A stretch of DNA of 64,000 nt from an uncultured Eubacteriales bacterium (GTDB lineage Bacteria; Bacillota; Clostridia; Monoglobales; Monoglobaceae): NCBI GenBank assembly GCA_900545865.1, contig URAN01000011.1, positions 1-64,000 on the forward strand. The letters run 5' to 3'. The stretch's first letter is position 1, and the number at the start of each line of letters is the position of its first letter. This document shows positions 29,081-37,188 of this stretch, piece after piece. A program made the translations under genes and the position numbers. The notes under the pieces are model-generated. The model ran no database searches. It was given only the letters and a program-made list of their open reading frames with translations, and was not told the DNA's origin.

Positions 29081-30016
29081 ATGAGACGGGGAATGACAAT
29101 GAAACTTTTTGATATAAACTTGAATAGGGTTTTGAAAATAAGAACGTTTGGCAAGGAAACTCTTATTCCGCCGCGGCTGCATGTGAGCCGTACCGTAACG
29201 GAATATATAATTTACGTTATTACCGATGGTGAATTACATCTTGTACAAAACGGCGAAGAACTTATCTTGATGCCGGGCGATGTGTTTTTCTTTGATAAAG
29301 GAGACGTACACAGTGCATCGGAGAGTACATACTGTGAGTATTATTATATTCATTTTGATTCCGATTCGGTTAACACGCTCGAAACGAGCAGTGAAGAATA
29401 CAAAAAAATGATTGAAAAAAACACTGCCGAATATCTCAAAACCAATGTGTACAGTACGGATATGTATGATTTTTGTAATGTATACATAAAGCAAAAATAC
29501 AATATGTCATCCAAAGGTCGTTTTGAACACATTTTGGCGATATTAAGAGAAATTCGTTTCACATCGGAGAGCAGATACCCCAAAAACAGACTTGCCGTTT
29601 CATACACGGTGACAAATTTGCTTTTTGAGCTTCAAGAAATTGAATTATTCGGAAAGAGTGAAAAAGCATATCATACTGTTCGTAAGGTTGCCGAATATAT
29701 TGATAAGAACTATGCAACAATAGAATCTTGTAATGATGTCGAAAGTTATATAAAGCTGAACGTAGATTATGTGAACAGGATTTTTAAGAAAATAATGGGA
29801 TGCAGTATCATAAAATACAGAAATCGCGTGCGTATAAACGAGGCAAAGTTCAGAATTGCCGCAACGGATATGAATATGAGCGAGATTGCGGATTTTGTGG
29901 GATTCGGCAATGTATATTATTTCAGCAGAATATTCAAAAAAATTGAGGGAGTTGCACCGAGCGATTACGCGGAATCGGTATTCAGGGCGCGAAAATACGG
30001 GAGTGAAAATATATGA
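29081..30016 (+). CDS. AraC-family transcriptional regulator (cupin plus HTH)
   Basis: A 311-residue regulator with an N-terminal cupin-type sensor (PGDVFFFDKGDVHSA near 65-80) and a C-terminal pair of helix-turn-helix motifs (about 205-305, with EIADFVGFGNVYYFSRIFKK as the second helix-turn-helix). It overlaps the MATE exporter gene by four bases (ATGA), so it almost certainly controls that exporter, probably together with its own expression. The start is uncertain: in-frame ATGs at 29081, 29093 and 29099 lack a clear Shine-Dalgarno site, and the one at 29099 has GACGGGGA just upstream. The inducer is unknown. Confidence 0.85.
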   Translation: MRRGMTMKLFDINLNRVLKIRTFGKETLIPPRLHVSRTVTEYIIYVITDGELHLVQNGEELILMPGDVFFFDKGDVHSASESTYCEYYYIHFDSDSVNTLETSSEEYKKMIEKNTAEYLKTNVYSTDMYDFCNVYIKQKYNMSSKGRFEHILAILREIRFTSESRYPKNRLAVSYTVTNLLFELQEIELFGKSEKAYHTVRKVAEYIDKNYATIESCNDVESYIKLNVDYVNRIFKKIMGCSIIKYRNRVRINEAKFRIAATDMNMSEIADFVGFGNVYYFSRIFKKIEGVAPSDYAESVFRARKYGSENI

Positions 30017-31365
30017 AAAAATTCTATGACGCATCGCTGATGAGTCTCAGTGACGCAAGCGGAAAATTGAATATATTCGCACTTGCGGTGCCGATTTTTT
30101 TTCAACAGATATTTACATTGCTTTTGAGCACGGTGAACACGGTTGCCTTAATGCAAGTTTCCGGAGATGCGGTTACAGCGATAAACGTAGCGAGCTCGGT
30201 TTTATTTATTCCGACAGCCATACTTACGATGCCGGCAACCGGGATTTTAATTATATTATGCATTGCGCTCGGCTTGGGAGAGACGGATACGGTAAGCAAT
30301 GCATATGTATCGGGTATGCGATGCCTGTTTGCGGCTTCTGCGGTAATAAGCGTAATATGTGTTGCCTTTGCAATGCCGTTTATGGAATTAATGAATATAA
30401 GCGGAACGGTTCTCGATTATGCCGTTATATATTTTAAAATCCGCTCGGTCTTTCTTGTTTTGGACGCGCTTATTGTGTATCTGACGGCAGTTTTGCGCGC
30501 TCACGGAAGAGCGGAATCCACATTGGTGTCGGGAATTATTGTAAATGCGGTGAATGCACTCTTGTCGGTTATGGTTGTAAAAAATATTATTTTCAGCGAT
30601 AATAAAATAATTGGTGTGTCTGTTGCCGCGGTAATAGGACAGCTTGCAGGTGTTTGCTATTCGCTTGGAACGCTTTACGGAAGTAAATGTATAAAAAGAG
30701 GCGGTTCTTTCAAAACTGAAATTGCCGTAAAAATTTTCAAGATTGGCATACCGGGCGGTTTCAGTATTTTGGCATACAACATATCAACTATGCTTGTTAC
30801 GGCTATGGTTGCCACGCTCGGAACGGAAATGGTGAATACAAGCGTATTCGTTACAAATATCTCAAATTATACGTATAAATTCGGTTATGCTATGGCACAG
30901 GCGGGCGGCATTATGATGGGGCGTTTGTACGGTGCAGGAAATTGCAGCAAGGCAAAAAGTCTTTTTGCTCAAAATATTCGCTGTATTCCCATAATCAACG
31001 CTGTGCTTTCGATTGCGGTGTTTGTGTTTTCAAACAAGATTATGATGATATTTACCGATAATGCAAATATCATAGGCTTTTCGCATTATCTTTTTCTTGC
31101 AAGTGTGCCGGTGCAAATCTTTCGAGGAATGACGCATGTTGGCGAAAATGCGCTTTGCAGTGCAGAGGATACGGTATATACATCAATTGTGTCTATTTCA
31201 TCGTGTTTTTTGATAAATGTTTTGTTGTGCTGGATATTTTGCATTAAACTCGGTTTTGGATTATACGGGTATTATATAGCATCGGCGGTCGATGAGGGTA
31301 TGCGCGGTCTTATGTACAGAATCCGTTGGAACAAAGGGAAACCCCTGCAAAAATTCGAAAGATAA
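30013..31365 (+). CDS. MATE-family multidrug/metabolite exporter
   Basis: A 450-residue polytopic membrane protein with about twelve hydrophobic segments, matching MATE (MatE) transporters that expel cationic drugs or metabolites in exchange for Na+ or H+. The two six-helix halves are visible (about 20-210 and 235-430), with the typical PIFFQQIF start and a GIPGGFSI segment opening the second half. It is translationally coupled to the upstream AraC gene. Substrate unknown. No terminator of note follows; the next gene is convergent. Confidence 0.9.
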   Translation: MKKFYDASLMSLSDASGKLNIFALAVPIFFQQIFTLLLSTVNTVALMQVSGDAVTAINVASSVLFIPTAILTMPATGILIILCIALGLGETDTVSNAYVSGMRCLFAASAVISVICVAFAMPFMELMNISGTVLDYAVIYFKIRSVFLVLDALIVYLTAVLRAHGRAESTLVSGIIVNAVNALLSVMVVKNIIFSDNKIIGVSVAAVIGQLAGVCYSLGTLYGSKCIKRGGSFKTEIAVKIFKIGIPGGFSILAYNISTMLVTAMVATLGTEMVNTSVFVTNISNYTYKFGYAMAQAGGIMMGRLYGAGNCSKAKSLFAQNIRCIPIINAVLSIAVFVFSNKIMMIFTDNANIIGFSHYLFLASVPVQIFRGMTHVGENALCSAEDTVYTSIVSISSCFLINVLLCWIFCIKLGFGLYGYYIASAVDEGMRGLMYRIRWNKGKPLQKFER

Positions 31366-31429
31366 CAAAAACTATCACCTCATAATTTAGAAATTAGCAG
31401 CTGTGGTTAACAAATGTTTTTCTCTTGAT

Positions 31430-32242
31430 TTATGTGGCAGAATTTTTGGTGCGTTTGCGGTATGCCAACGGCGACTCTTCGAAAAGCTGTTGAAATCGGC
31501 GCGAAAAATAGAACTGGTCGCAAAAGCCGAGCGAATCGCTGATTTCTTTTAACGATACATTGGTTTTTGTCAGCATCTTTTCGGCCTCAAAAAATATAAG
31601 CTTGTCTATATACTTGCCTATCGGCAAGCCGACCTCGCGGCGGAATTGCTTGGCAAGCGTGTTCTTTGACAGAAACAGGCTGTCGGCAATGTCCGCCGTT
31701 GTCAGCTGAATCGACAGGTTGTTTCGGATATACTCAATCGTTTTGATTATGTCGGGTGAGAGCGTGAACTCGAATTCCGTATCCGACGGCTGTGCCGCAA
31801 GTAGGAGCTGTATCGAGTGATAAAGTTCATATTTTAAATTCATCTGGTCATTAAAACTGCGGCTGAAATACAGATTTTTCAGGTACAGTATTTTTTCAAT
31901 CGGAATATCACAGCTTACGCATTCCGCACCTCTCAGCAGGTCATAGCCGTTCGGTGCGTCTATGTTTATATGAAAGTACAGATGTTCCATAGTGCTGTCG
32001 CAATAACAGCTGTATTTCGTTCCGAGAGGGATAAGATAAGCCTTCCCGGGGGTGAGGGTGACAACTCTGTCCTTTATGCGGATTTCGGCGCTGCCGCCGC
32101 TGACATAATACAGCCGCGAAAACGGCGAACAAACAAAGTTTGAATTCCATTCGCTGTCGGCTATGGCGAAACCGCTGTCGGTTATGCTTGTTTTATATTG
32201 TTCGAAAATTTTTTGGGTATATCCCGACTTTTTTATATTCAT
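31430..32242 (-). CDS. AraC-family regulator, probably of the fucose genes
   Basis: A 270-residue regulator from the preferred start at 32242, which has GGAG eight bases upstream; an in-frame start 22 codons earlier has no ribosome site. The N-terminal cupin sensor carries PGKAYLIPLG. The C-terminal double helix-turn-helix is at about 175-265, ending SLGFCDQFYFSRRFQQ. It is divergent from fucU-fucI with a 153-base gap between the chosen start codons, which suggests it responds to fucose or a related 6-deoxysugar. That is inference from position. Confidence 0.85.
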   Translation of the reverse strand: MNIKKSGYTQKIFEQYKTSITDSGFAIADSEWNSNFVCSPFSRLYYVSGGSAEIRIKDRVVTLTPGKAYLIPLGTKYSCYCDSTMEHLYFHINIDAPNGYDLLRGAECVSCDIPIEKILYLKNLYFSRSFNDQMNLKYELYHSIQLLLAAQPSDTEFEFTLSPDIIKTIEYIRNNLSIQLTTADIADSLFLSKNTLAKQFRREVGLPIGKYIDKLIFFEAEKMLTKTNVSLKEISDSLGFCDQFYFSRRFQQLFEESPLAYRKRTKNSAT

Positions 32243-32395
32243 ACCAAAAACTCCATATTTTAAATTCAAAAGTGAATTGTATTGTCGAGTAATAAATGTT
32301 ATACTCATAATACATTATTATATATCATAAATTTTGTAAAATCAACAGGTATGCCAAAATTTTCGAAATTTTATTAAACGGAGGTGAAAATCGAA

Positions 32396-32818
32396 ATGTT
32401 AAAAAACATACCTAAGATAATTCCGCCCGAGCTGCTTAAAATTTTATGTGAGATGGGTCACGGCGACGAACTTGTTATTGCTGATGGAAACTTCCCGGCG
32501 GCGTCCGTCGGACAAAGAGTTGTATATATGAGCGGCAGCGGTGCGGCAGAGGTCTTTGACGCGGTGCTGAAGCTTCTTCCGCTCGATACATACGAAAAAC
32601 CGCTGTATCTTATGGAAAAAGTTCCGGGCGATAATGTCGAAACGCCGATATGGGACGAGTACAGAGATATTGCGAAAAAATATACCGATGCGGAATTCGG
32701 CGGCATCGAAAGGTTCGCGTTTTATGAACGTGCCAAGTCGGCATACGCGGTAATATCGACCGGTGAAGAAGCGCTTTATGCAAATATCTTGCTTAAAAAA
32801 GGCGTTGTGACGGATTAA
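32396..32818 (+). CDS. fucU: L-fucose mutarotase (RbsD/FucU family)
   Basis: Interconverts anomers of L-fucose (or D-ribose), supplying the form used by the isomerase. The 140-residue length and motifs match the RbsD/FucU family: GHGDELVIADGNFPA near the N-terminus, and ERFAFYERAKSAYAVI..GE with the family tyrosine near the end. The start at 32396 is chosen because GGAGGTG (32380-32386) lies nine bases upstream; an in-frame GTG at 32384 is within that site. It lies 29 bases before fucI, so the two are co-transcribed. FucU is preferred over RbsD because of that neighbour. Confidence 0.9.
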   Translation: MLKNIPKIIPPELLKILCEMGHGDELVIADGNFPAASVGQRVVYMSGSGAAEVFDAVLKLLPLDTYEKPLYLMEKVPGDNVETPIWDEYRDIAKKYTDAEFGGIERFAFYERAKSAYAVISTGEEALYANILLKKGVVTD

Positions 32819-32847
32819 AAAATTTAATAACATAGGAGGACATGAAA

Positions 32848-34635
32848 ATGTTAAGAGCAAAAATCGGTATAAGACCGGTAATTGACGGACGATGGGGCGG
32901 CGTTAGAGAAAGCCTCGAAGAAAAAACAATGAATATGGCAAAGGCGGCGGCAAAGCTGATTTCGGAAAACGTGTTCTATCAGGACGGAACACCGGCGGAA
33001 TGTGTGATAGGCTGCACAACAATCGGCGGCGGCGCAGAGGCGGCAAAGGTTGCCGAACAGTTCGCAACCGAGAACGTAGCGGCAACGCTTTCGGTTACGC
33101 CGTGTTGGTGCTATGGAAGCGAAACTATGGACCTCGACCCCAAGACAATCAAGGCGGTATGGGGCTTTAACGGAACGGAGAGACCGGGCGCGGTATATCT
33201 TGCGGCGGCAATGGCGGCTCACGCACAGAGGGGTCTGCCCGCATTTTCAATATACGGTCACGATGTACAGGACGCGGCGGATAACGAAATCCCCGAGGAT
33301 GTTGCGGAAAAGATTATACGTTTTGCAAAAGCGGCGCTTGCGGCAGGTCAGATGAAGAACAAGTCGTATGTCAACATAGGCGGTGTTGCGATGGGTATTG
33401 CCGGGTCGTTCTGTGACGCGGACTTTATGCAAAAATATCTCGGTTTGCGTGCCGAATGGGTTGACCTGACCGAGGTTTTAAGACGTGTTACGCTCGAAAT
33501 ATATGACAAGGATGAATACGAAAAGGCTCTTTCATGGATAAAAGCGAACTGCAGAGAAGGGTTCGATAAGAACGTAGGTAAAAACCTGCCCGAGATTATC
33601 ACGCGTTCAAAGGTTGTTCCTGCGGATAAGGACTGGGAATTTATTGCTAAATTCACCATTATAGTCAAAGATATTCTTTTCGGAAATCCGAAACTTTCGG
33701 AAATGGGTTGGCACGAGGAATCCCTCGGCAGAAACGGAATTGTCGGCGGCTTTCAGGGTCAGAGGATGTGGACGGACTGGCTGCCCAACGGTGACTTTAC
33801 CGAGGCAATTATGGCGTCCTCGTTTGACTGGAACGGAAAGAAAGCTCCGTTTGCTTTCGCGACCGAGAATGATACATTAAACGGTATTTCGATGCTGTTC
33901 GCAACCTTGCTTACGGGTAAGGCTCCGTGCTTCCACGATGTTCGTACATACTGGTCACCCGATGCGGTTAAACGCGTAACGGGAAAAGAGCTGACCGGCA
34001 AGGCGGCAAACGGAATTATGCATCTTATCAACTCGGGTGCAACGGCTCTCGATTGTACGGGTGCGGCAAAGGACGAGAACGGCAACGGCACTGTTAAACA
34101 GTGGTGGAAGATGACGGACGATGACATTAAGGCTTGCCTTGACGCGACCGATTGGTGCCGCGCCGATTATGAATACTTCCGCGGCGGCGGTTTTTCGTCA
34201 CACTTTAAGACACAGGCAGAAATGCCGATAACTATGATAAGAGTGAACCTGATTGACGGCGTAGGCCCGACAATTCAGATAGCGGAGGGTTATACCGTAA
34301 CGCTGCCCGATGATGTTCACAATGCACTCGATAAGAGAACAGACCCGACATGGCCGACAACATGGTTTGCACCGACTCTCACGGGTAAGGGTGCATTCAC
34401 CGATGTTTATTCGGTTATGGCTAACTGGGGCGCGAACCACGGCGTAACGGTTCACGGACACATCGGTGCGGATGTTATCACTCTTGCATCAATGCTGAGA
34501 ATCCCCGTATCTCTCCACAACGTTTCCGAGGACAAAATCTACAGACCTCAAAGCTGGAGCGGATTCGGCAAGGCGTGTGATTCGACCGCGGCTGATTACA
34601 GCGCGTGTGCGGCATACGGACCTTTATACAAATAA
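32848..34635 (+). CDS. fucI: L-fucose isomerase
   Basis: Converts L-fucose to L-fuculose (also D-arabinose to D-ribulose); cytoplasmic Mn2+ enzyme, first committed step of fucose use. The 595-residue size matches the E. coli enzyme (591). The family pattern is clear: [10 protein letters not shown] start, [12 protein letters not shown] [15 protein letters not shown] and CFHDVR (Mn ligands Glu and Asp), and HGHIGAD near the C-terminus holding the His ligand. ATG at 32848 is chosen since AGGAGGA ends seven bases before it; the ATG at 32842 is too close. No fuculokinase or aldolase gene is in the window. Confidence 0.95.
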   Translation: MLRAKIGIRPVIDGRWGGVRESLEEKTMNMAKAAAKLISENVFYQDGTPAECVIGCTTIGGGAEAAKVAEQFATENVAATLSVTPCWCYGSETMDLDPKTIKAVWGFNGTERPGAVYLAAAMAAHAQRGLPAFSIYGHDVQDAADNEIPEDVAEKIIRFAKAALAAGQMKNKSYVNIGGVAMGIAGSFCDADFMQKYLGLRAEWVDLTEVLRRVTLEIYDKDEYEKALSWIKANCREGFDKNVGKNLPEIITRSKVVPADKDWEFIAKFTIIVKDILFGNPKLSEMGWHEESLGRNGIVGGFQGQRMWTDWLPNGDFTEAIMASSFDWNGKKAPFAFATENDTLNGISMLFATLLTGKAPCFHDVRTYWSPDAVKRVTGKELTGKAANGIMHLINSGATALDCTGAAKDENGNGTVKQWWKMTDDDIKACLDATDWCRADYEYFRGGGFSSHFKTQAEMPITMIRVNLIDGVGPTIQIAEGYTVTLPDDVHNALDKRTDPTWPTTWFAPTLTGKGAFTDVYSVMANWGANHGVTVHGHIGADVITLASMLRIPVSLHNVSEDKIYRPQSWSGFGKACDSTAADYSACAAYGPLYK

Positions 34636-34644
34636 AACATATTT

Positions 34645-34672
34645 CGGCGGTGCGGATTGCACCGCCGTTTTT
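34645..34672 (+). terminator. Intrinsic terminator after fucI
   Basis: Perfect 9-bp stem (CGGCGGTGC with GCACCGCCG), loop GGATT, then five Ts. Confidence 0.9.
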
Positions 34673-34693
34673 AAATATATCACCCAAATCATA

Positions 34694-34721
34694 AATATAT
34701 CGGTACGCCTCGGCATATACT
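34694..34721 (+). promoter_or_regulatory. Possible sigma-E-type sporulation promoter
   Basis: AATATAT (34694-34700), 13 bases, CATATACT (34714-34721), similar to the mother-cell sigma-E pattern ATATT-N13/15-CATACAAT. No good sigma-70 site was found in this gap. Weak on its own. Confidence 0.3.
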
Positions 34722-34814
34722 TGAATATTATAAAAGTATAACGGCTGTATGCCGCGTGCCGAGCTTGTCCGCGGCTCTGCGCGATAAACAAAAGCGGACA
34801 GAGAGGTGATATGA

Positions 34815-35486
34815 TTGAAACATTATTGCAACAGACAGACGGCGAATCGGGGCGGCGGTAATACGCCGAACAACGGAGGCACATCGGCGCAAAAATCCGA
34901 AAAGCTGTGCCGCGCCAACCAAAAGGCGGCGGAAAACAGCGAACGGCTTAAAACCGAGGATACCGATGACAATGACGAAGTTGTGTTTCCGCCCGGAACG
35001 GCGTGCGGATATTTAAAAGACAGCGGCGTGGCGGTAAAAGTGTACGGCGAAACCGATACGGAATATGACTGCGGCACGGAAACACTTGAACAAAGGAACT
35101 ATGGCAACGGAGAGGGCGGCGCGGTGAGCCAGATGAGTACATACCGCCGTCAGCTCAGAGAAACCGAAAAAACGGACGATTTGAGTCTTGCGGATGGTCG
35201 GCGCGAGAGCGTTATTGCGCATAATATGAGCGGAAAGTTTAACTTTTTGTCCGTTCCGCGCGCAGAGGACGGCGGCTTGAACCAAACGATGCCGATGTAT
35301 CTGAACAACTATCTCGGAAAGTATATTTGCCTGGATTTGTGGACGTGCGAGAGAGTGAGAATAGAAAAGTGTGGAATCTTGACCGATGTTGGAGCGGATT
35401 TTATCGCGATTCAGAATGTACGCAGCGGAAACAGGACGATTATAGACCTGAGAACGATACGGTATGTAAGCATTTTTTGCAGATAA
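34815..35486 (+). CDS. Uncharacterised protein with small C-terminal beta-barrel-like domain
   Basis: A 223-residue protein starting at TTG with GAGGTG six bases upstream. The N-terminal 130 residues are polar, charged and probably disordered (Gly/Asn-rich start, many Glu/Lys). Residues about 160-223 form a compact domain (NNYLGKYICLDLW, DVGADFIAIQ, IIDLRTIRYV) that resembles small SH3/Sm-like barrels I associate with clostridial spore-coat-type proteins of the same plan. That association is from memory. A sporulation-type promoter may lie upstream, which would agree. No enzyme function can be assigned. It is isolated between terminators and the PurF-like gene. Confidence 0.6.
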   Translation: MKHYCNRQTANRGGGNTPNNGGTSAQKSEKLCRANQKAAENSERLKTEDTDDNDEVVFPPGTACGYLKDSGVAVKVYGETDTEYDCGTETLEQRNYGNGEGGAVSQMSTYRRQLRETEKTDDLSLADGRRESVIAHNMSGKFNFLSVPRAEDGGLNQTMPMYLNNYLGKYICLDLWTCERVRIEKCGILTDVGADFIAIQNVRSGNRTIIDLRTIRYVSIFCR

Positions 35487-35549
35487 TCCGCGAGAATGAT
35501 ACTTAAAAACGGAAAAATGTATAAATTTCGCCGTATACCGATAAAATGT

Positions 35550-35579
35550 TTGACAAACACAGCGCGGATATTGTATAAT
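35550..35579 (+). promoter_or_regulatory. Promoter of the PurF-like gene
   Basis: TTGACA (35550-35555), 18 bases, TATAAT (35574-35579), both consensus hexamers, about 110 bases before the chosen start. Confidence 0.7.
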
Positions 35580-35604
35580 AAGAGTATACCAAACGGTTGT
35601 TTTT

Positions 35605-35640
35605 CGGGACTTGTGCAGACGAGTGCGAGTCCCGTTCTTG
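35605..35640 (+). promoter_or_regulatory. Terminator-like hairpin in the leader of the PurF-like gene
   Basis: CGGGACT (35605-35611) pairs with AGTCCCG (35628-35634), followed by TTCTTGTTT. ACGG upstream can alternatively pair with CCGT of the right arm, the pattern expected of an attenuator. The effector is unknown; it does not match the purine riboswitch as I know it. Confidence 0.4.
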
Positions 35641-35690
35641 TTTGATACAGCCGAAAAAGATTAATTTTTATGAAAGGCAGTGAAGTCAAT

Positions 35691-37115
35691 ATGGGCGGTT
35701 TTTTCGGAGCGGTGTCACACGGTGACGCATTGACCGATGTTTTTTTTGGTACGGATTATCATTCGCATCTCGGAACAAGAAGAGGAGGATTGGCGGCATA
35801 TGACGCCGAAACGGGGTTACAAAGAGAGATACATAATATAGAGAATTCTCCGTTTAGGACAAAGTTCGAAAATGTATTCAGCGAAATGCGCGGAAGTGCC
35901 GCGATAGGCTGTATAAGCGACTATGACCCACAGCCCTTGATTATCCGTTCGCGGTTCGGCGTATATGCCATTTGTGTGATAGGAATAATCAATAATGCGG
36001 AAGAGCTTATATCCGAATACCTTTCGGACGGTACAGGGCATTTTGACGCAATGAGCGGCGGCGCGATAAATTCGACCGACCTTGTGGCGGCATTGATAAG
36101 CCGAAAGAGTGATTTCGTTGAGGGCATACGCTTTGTGCAAGAGTCGATTGATGGAACGGCGTCGATATTGATTCTCACAAACAGCGGTGAGATTATCACC
36201 GCGAGAGACAGGCTCGGACGGCTTCCTATCATTGTCGGGAAGAACGATGGCGGACACTGTGTTTCGTTTGAGTCATATGCGATGGAAAAGCTCGGTTATG
36301 ATTGGGCGTATGAGCTCGGCCCGGCGGAAATCGTCAAGGTTACGGCGGACGGAGTGACACAGCTTGCGCCGCCGGGAGAGAAAATGCGGATTTGTTCGTT
36401 CTTATGGACGTATTACGGCTATCCGACATCATCATACGAGGGTGTTAATGTCGAAGCGATGCGTTATCGCAACGGCGCAATTATGGCACAGCACGACAAA
36501 GAGTGTTTGGATTGCGGTCACATCGATTATATCGGCGGGGTACCCGATTCGGGAACCCCGCACGCAATCGGATATGCCAACGAGAGCGGAATACCTTTTG
36601 CGCGTCCGTTTATCAAGTATACCCCTACATGGTCGAGAAGCTTTATGCCGGCTGTTCAACCGGAACGCAACAAGATTGCACGTATGAAACAGATTCCCGT
36701 GCACGAGCTGATAAAGGACAAAGACCTTTTGTTTGTTGACGATTCGATTGTAAGAGGAACCCAGCTTAAAGAAACGGTTGACTTTTTATATGACAACGGT
36801 GCAAAATCCGTGCATATGCGTTCGGCTTGTCCGCCGATAATGTACAGCTGTAAGTATCTGAATTTCTCGCGCGCAACCGATGAAATGGAGCTTATCGGAC
36901 GGCGTATGATAATGGAACTCGAAGGCGAAGATGGGTTTGAGCATATAGAGGAATATTGTGACAGCTCGACCGAGAGAGGAAAGGCTTTGCGCAAGGTAAT
37001 ATGTGACAAGCTGAATTTCGCTTCGCTTGAATTCCAGTCTCTGCAAGGCACGATTGACGCGATAGGTATAGAGCCGTGCAAGCTTTGTACATATTGCTGG
37101 AACGGAAAAGAATAA
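35691..37115 (+). CDS. PurF-like amidophosphoribosyltransferase paralogue lacking the Cys nucleophile
   Basis: Related to PurF, which makes phosphoribosylamine from PRPP and glutamine. The C-terminal PRTase fold is intact, with the PRPP loop VDDSIVRGT at 349-357. The N-terminus reads MGGFFGAV where active glutaminase domains start MCGIFG, so the catalytic Cys1 is Gly. The DNA (ATGGGCGG) shows this directly. The THLGTRRGG-like segment YHSHLGTRRGG is kept. Cysteines at CLDCG, RSACPP and CKLCTYC suggest a retained Fe-S cluster as in B. subtilis PurF. The start at 35691 is preferred to the in-frame one at 35670. It has its own promoter and leader; no pur genes are nearby. It may use ammonia, or be regulatory. 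Confidence 0.83.
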   Translation: MGGFFGAVSHGDALTDVFFGTDYHSHLGTRRGGLAAYDAETGLQREIHNIENSPFRTKFENVFSEMRGSAAIGCISDYDPQPLIIRSRFGVYAICVIGIINNAEELISEYLSDGTGHFDAMSGGAINSTDLVAALISRKSDFVEGIRFVQESIDGTASILILTNSGEIITARDRLGRLPIIVGKNDGGHCVSFESYAMEKLGYDWAYELGPAEIVKVTADGVTQLAPPGEKMRICSFLWTYYGYPTSSYEGVNVEAMRYRNGAIMAQHDKECLDCGHIDYIGGVPDSGTPHAIGYANESGIPFARPFIKYTPTWSRSFMPAVQPERNKIARMKQIPVHELIKDKDLLFVDDSIVRGTQLKETVDFLYDNGAKSVHMRSACPPIMYSCKYLNFSRATDEMELIGRRMIMELEGEDGFEHIEEYCDSSTERGKALRKVICDKLNFASLEFQSLQGTIDAIGIEPCKLCTYCWNGKE

Positions 37116-37125
37116 AAGGATAATA

Positions 37126-37163
37126 TTAAAGGGCGGCCGAAAACGGTCGCCCTTTAATAAGTT
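37126..37163. terminator. Bidirectional terminator
   Basis: 14-bp stem with one wobble (TTAAAGGGCGGCCG at 37126-37139, loop AAAA, partner at 37144-37157), A- and T-rich on both sides. It serves both the PurF-like gene and the convergent Na/Pi gene. Confidence 0.85.
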
Positions 37164-37188
37164 CAAAAGCAATAACGCTTTTTGTTTC

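Noticed and set aside
29081..31365. AraC plus MATE as a drug-resistance island
   Set aside because: No mobility genes, repeats or atypical composition around it; a regulator-exporter pair is ordinary.
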